In this document: positions 35,838 through 37,991 of the stretch, in pieces
How the letters are laid out: each line of letters begins with the position of its first letter
How positions within the stretch are numbered: position 1 is the stretch's first letter
DNA from: Actinomycetes bacterium
GTDB taxonomy: Bacteria > Actinomycetota > Actinomycetes > JACCUZ01
Assembly: GCA_035489715.1 (NCBI GenBank)
Contig: DATHAP010000175.1
Location: 1 to 37,991 of the forward strand
Direction: 5' to 3'
DNA length: 37,991 nt
Translations under genes and position numbers: made by a program
Notes under the pieces: model-generated
What the model was told of the DNA's origin: nothing
Databases searched by the model: none
Seen by the model: only the letters and a program-made list of their open reading frames with translations

Positions 35838-37460
35838 CTACTCGACGTCGTCGGACCAGTCGCCGTCGGTGTACGGGCCGTCGGTGTAGGCGCCGTCGGT
35901 GAATGTGACGTGCGACCCGTAGGCAGCGGGGGCACCCAGCCAGCCCGCCCCTTCGTGCCGGTGCGGCGCCAGGCCCGGAACGGGTCCGCCGGGGCCCTGC
36001 GCTGAGGCGGGGCCGTCGCCGTCGGAGACGCCGAGCAGGGCCCGGGTGACGCGCTGGCCGCTGTCGAGCAGGTCGTCGAGGGCGCGGGTCACCGCGACGC
36101 GGTCCAGCGGCTCGCCGGGCGGCCGGCCCGAGGTGAGCGACTCGAGCACCGCGCGACGTACGAGCTCCTTGACGAACGACGCGGTCACCCCGTCGGTGCG
36201 CTCCACGACCTCGTCGACGTCGGCCTCGGTGAGGTCGAGCCGCAGCCCGCGGGTGTAGACCTCGAGCAGCCGGCGGCGGCCGTCCGCGTCGGGCAGCGCG
36301 ATCTCGACGGCGACGTCGACCCGGCCGGGCCGGGCGGCGAGCGCGGGCTCCAGCAGGTCGGCCCGGTTGGTCGTGAGGAGGAAGAGCAGGTCGGCGTCGG
36401 CCGCTGCGCCGTCCATCGCGTCGAGCAGGGTGAAGAGGATCGGGCTGGGTCCGGGGCCGTAGCCGCGGTCCTCCGCCACCAGGTCGACGTCCTCGAGCAC
36501 GACGACCGAGGGCTGCAGGTCGCGGGCCATCGTCGTGATCGGGCCGACGGCGTGCAGCGACTGGCCGGACAGCATCAGGACGGTGCTGCCGGCCAGCTGC
36601 TGCACGAGGTAGCGGGTCGTGTGCGTCTTGCCGGTGCCCGGCGGCCCGAAGAGCAGCAGTCCGCGCTTGAGGTGCTGGCCGGCCGCCCGCAGCGCCTCGC
36701 GGTGGGCGACGACGTCGAGGGTGTGCCGCTCGACCCGGCGCAGGGTCCGTTCGGGCAGCACGACGTCGTCGCGGGCCGTCGGCGGCAGCACCGGGAACGA
36801 GACCGACAGCCCGCCCATCGGGGTCGTCGTCAGCTCGATCACCTGGCCGCGGTAGACGTTGAGCCGGTTCCGCAGGTCGGCGAGCTCGCGCAGCACCGCC
36901 TGCGCCTCGGCGGTCGGCAGGCCGGCGACCTCTACCGCCAGGCTCGGCTCCTGGTGACGGTCCGGGCCGCGGACCATCACGACGTAGCTGCCGCGTGCGT
37001 CCGAGACCAGCAGCAGCGCCCGGCGCAGGCAGGCAGTCGTGCGGCCGGGGCCGGAGGCCAGGTCGACGAGGTCGGGAGCCGACGTCCGCACCGGCCCCAG
37101 CCCGTCGCCGTGCACCAGCTGCTGCAGGCTCGGCGACTCGTAGTGCGGGGGAAGGGTGATGCCGCGGACCGCGACCTGGCGACCGGTCTCCCCCGACCAG
37201 CTGTCGAGGGCGACCTGCAGGTTGACCTGCTCGAACACCGGCAGCTCGTTGCCGACCACCGGCTGCGTCCGGCCGGCCGCGCCGAGGTGGTCCTGCACGA
37301 GCCGGACGGCCGGGTTGCGCGAGCTCTCGTCGCCGACGACGTGCGCCCAGGACAGGAAGTCCAGGAGCGCCTTGGCGATCCGGCGCGACTCCTCGGGCGT
37401 GGCCCGGTCCGCCTGGGCCGATGGGGCGGTCTGGCCGGTCTGGTTGGTCTGGTCGGTCAT
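35838..37460 (-). CDS. AAA+ ATPase
   Basis: A 540-residue AAA ATPase. The N-terminal 240 residues are unrecognised. The AAA core follows: Walker A GPPGTGKT (272-279), Walker B VVVLEDVD (319-326), sensor 1 TTN (363-365) and a RPGR motif (377-380) in the position of the arginine finger region, with a helical lid after it. It most resembles FtsH/Cdc48-type remodelling AAA domains but has no protease. The C-terminal 60 residues are disordered and end in three TDG repeats (520-533) encoded by a 15-bp tandem repeat. The partner or substrate is unknown. The ATG at 37460 is preceded by GGGGGGACC. It is convergent with the YkgJ/pentapeptide gene. Confidence 0.85.
   Translation of the reverse strand: MTDQTNQTGQTAPSAQADRATPEESRRIAKALLDFLSWAHVVGDESSRNPAVRLVQDHLGAAGRTQPVVGNELPVFEQVNLQVALDSWSGETGRQVAVRGITLPPHYESPSLQQLVHGDGLGPVRTSAPDLVDLASGPGRTTACLRRALLLVSDARGSYVVMVRGPDRHQEPSLAVEVAGLPTAEAQAVLRELADLRNRLNVYRGQVIELTTTPMGGLSVSFPVLPPTARDDVVLPERTLRRVERHTLDVVAHREALRAAGQHLKRGLLLFGPPGTGKTHTTRYLVQQLAGSTVLMLSGQSLHAVGPITTMARDLQPSVVVLEDVDLVAEDRGYGPGPSPILFTLLDAMDGAAADADLLFLLTTNRADLLEPALAARPGRVDVAVEIALPDADGRRRLLEVYTRGLRLDLTEADVDEVVERTDGVTASFVKELVRRAVLESLTSGRPPGEPLDRVAVTRALDDLLDSGQRVTRALLGVSDGDGPASAQGPGGPVPGLAPHRHEGAGWLGAPAAYGSHVTFTDGAYTDGPYTDGDWSDDVE
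35863..35907 (-). repeat. Three-copy 15-bp tandem repeat in the AAA+ gene tail
   Basis: Plus-strand units 35863-35877, 35878-35892 and 35893-35907 each begin CCGTCGGTG. They encode FTDGA/YTDGP/YTDGD at the C-terminus. The 15-bp length keeps the frame when copies change. Confidence 0.85.
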
Positions 37461-37640
37461 CTGGTCCCCCCGGTCACCGCGTCATGAAAGCACGCGCGCA
37501 CCGGATGTCGGCACCCCTCGTCCAGCGGGCGCGACGATGCTCGGCCGGCGTCCCATCTATGGTGAATGGTCCGAACTGACCGGCTCGGTCCAGCGTCCTT
37601 GGAGCGAAACCGGACATCTCACGAGACGGAGGATCACCTG

Positions 37641-37991
37641 GTGAGCACCACCCACGGAGCGGCGCCGGCCCTGCGCGCCCCCCTGCTGGCGGTCGGAGCG
37701 GCCGCCCTCGTCGCCGCCGCGACCATGCTGACCGGCACGGGCAGCAGCGACGCCGCGACGGGCGCACCCCCGACCACCACGCCGCCGGGCACCACCACCG
37801 CGACGGGCACGCCGACCACGACGCCGGCGCCGCTGACCTGCTTCGGCCTCACCCCGACGATCGTCGGCACGCCGGCCGCCGACACCCTGACCGGCACCGC
37901 CGGTGTCGACGTGATCGCCGGGCTCGGCGGAGGGGACACCATCACCGGCCTGGCCGGCGACGACGTGATCTGCGCCGGTGACAACAGCCTC
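37641..37991 (+). CDS. Secreted RTX-type calcium-binding repeat protein (partial, 3' end missing)
   Basis: Only the first 117 codons are in the window. After the GTG at 37641 (GGAGG at 37628-37632, eight nt upstream) there is a signal peptide with hydrophobic core LLAVGAAALVAAATML. A Pro/Thr-rich linker follows (PPTTTPPGTTTATGTPTTT and on), then hemolysin-type nonapeptide repeats: GTPAADTLTG, GTAGVDVIAGLGGGDTITG, LAGDDVICAGD. Two Cys, in LTCFG and VICAG, may form a disulfide. RTX repeats bind calcium and fold outside the cell. The size and any effector domain are unknown because the gene runs off the window. The 180-nt upstream region holds no clear promoter beyond TATGGT at about 37558. Confidence 0.85.
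   Translation, partial: MSTTHGAAPALRAPLLAVGAAALVAAATMLTGTGSSDAATGAPPTTTPPGTTTATGTPTTTPAPLTCFGLTPTIVGTPAADTLTGTAGVDVIAGLGGGDTITGLAGDDVICAGDNSL

Noticed and set aside
37641-37991. RTX toxin
   Set aside because: Only a signal peptide, linker and the first calcium-binding repeats are visible; no toxic or lytic domain and no type I secretion genes are in the window, so no toxin call is justified.

Overview
The window is high-GC actinobacterial DNA. Codons end almost always in G or C, GTG and TTG starts are common, and the genes are closely packed. Typical Actinomycetota families are present: a DUF222/HNH endonuclease tail, a radA-disA pair, DUF3027, DUF2530, a UPF0303 protein and a SpoIIE-type PP2C phosphatase fused to a histidine-kinase-like ATPase. 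The mix would suit a Geodermatophilales/Frankiales-like organism, but the sequence alone does not fix the genus. No rRNA, tRNA, CRISPR array, insertion sequence or prophage was seen.

Layout. 1-5.8 kb: tail of a DUF222/HNH nuclease, a PrmC-like methyltransferase, a UPF0303 protein, then leftward radA and disA (DNA-integrity and c-di-AMP signalling), a PIG-L deacetylase and a small unknown gene. 5.8-9.7 kb: a leftward MacB/LolD-type ABC exporter pair with a possible small Gly-rich ORF behind it. 9.8-14.4 kb: a Cys-rich conserved protein, divergent from a TIM-barrel protein and a methyltransferase; then a TetR regulator with an ABC-2 efflux pair and an AT-rich palindrome over the ABC start codon. 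14.4-18.7 kb: an MFS transporter divergent from proline dehydrogenase, proC and a HAD phosphatase, which end in a hairpin terminator. 18.7-20.8 kb: an EamA transporter divergent from a CGNR-type regulator, with a gene remnant on each side (a 3-hydroxyisobutyrate dehydrogenase fragment and an intradiol dioxygenase fragment). 20.8-26.0 kb: a secreted purple-acid-phosphatase-like protein fused to a degenerate HNH/DUF1524 domain, a GNAT acetyltransferase, an aldo/keto reductase and an MFS transporter, all leftward. 26.0-30.3 kb: DUF3027 and a 1004-residue sacsin-like GHKL ATPase, with DUF2530 convergent. 30.3-34.9 kb: an MFS exporter divergent from an unlisted 35-residue peptide gene, the SpoIIE phosphatase, a MaoC-like hydratase and a small unknown protein. 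35.0-38.0 kb: a YkgJ-like/pentapeptide fusion, an AAA+ ATPase and the start of a secreted RTX-type calcium-binding protein.

Regulation. Many genes have a TANNNT -10 box only 6-7 nt before an ATG or GTG, which points to leaderless transcripts (radA, PIG-L, the Cys-rich protein, TIM barrel, DUF2530, SpoIIE phosphatase). Several gene borders carry short tandem repeats (13-20 bp units), one of which spans a stop/start junction.

Most worth following up: the 35-residue peptide ending GDFGCWRFYALR; the phosphatase fused to a nuclease domain that has lost its catalytic residues; and the Gly-rich reading frame that continues in phase past the ABC permease stop. I found no complete new multi-gene defence or biosynthetic system.
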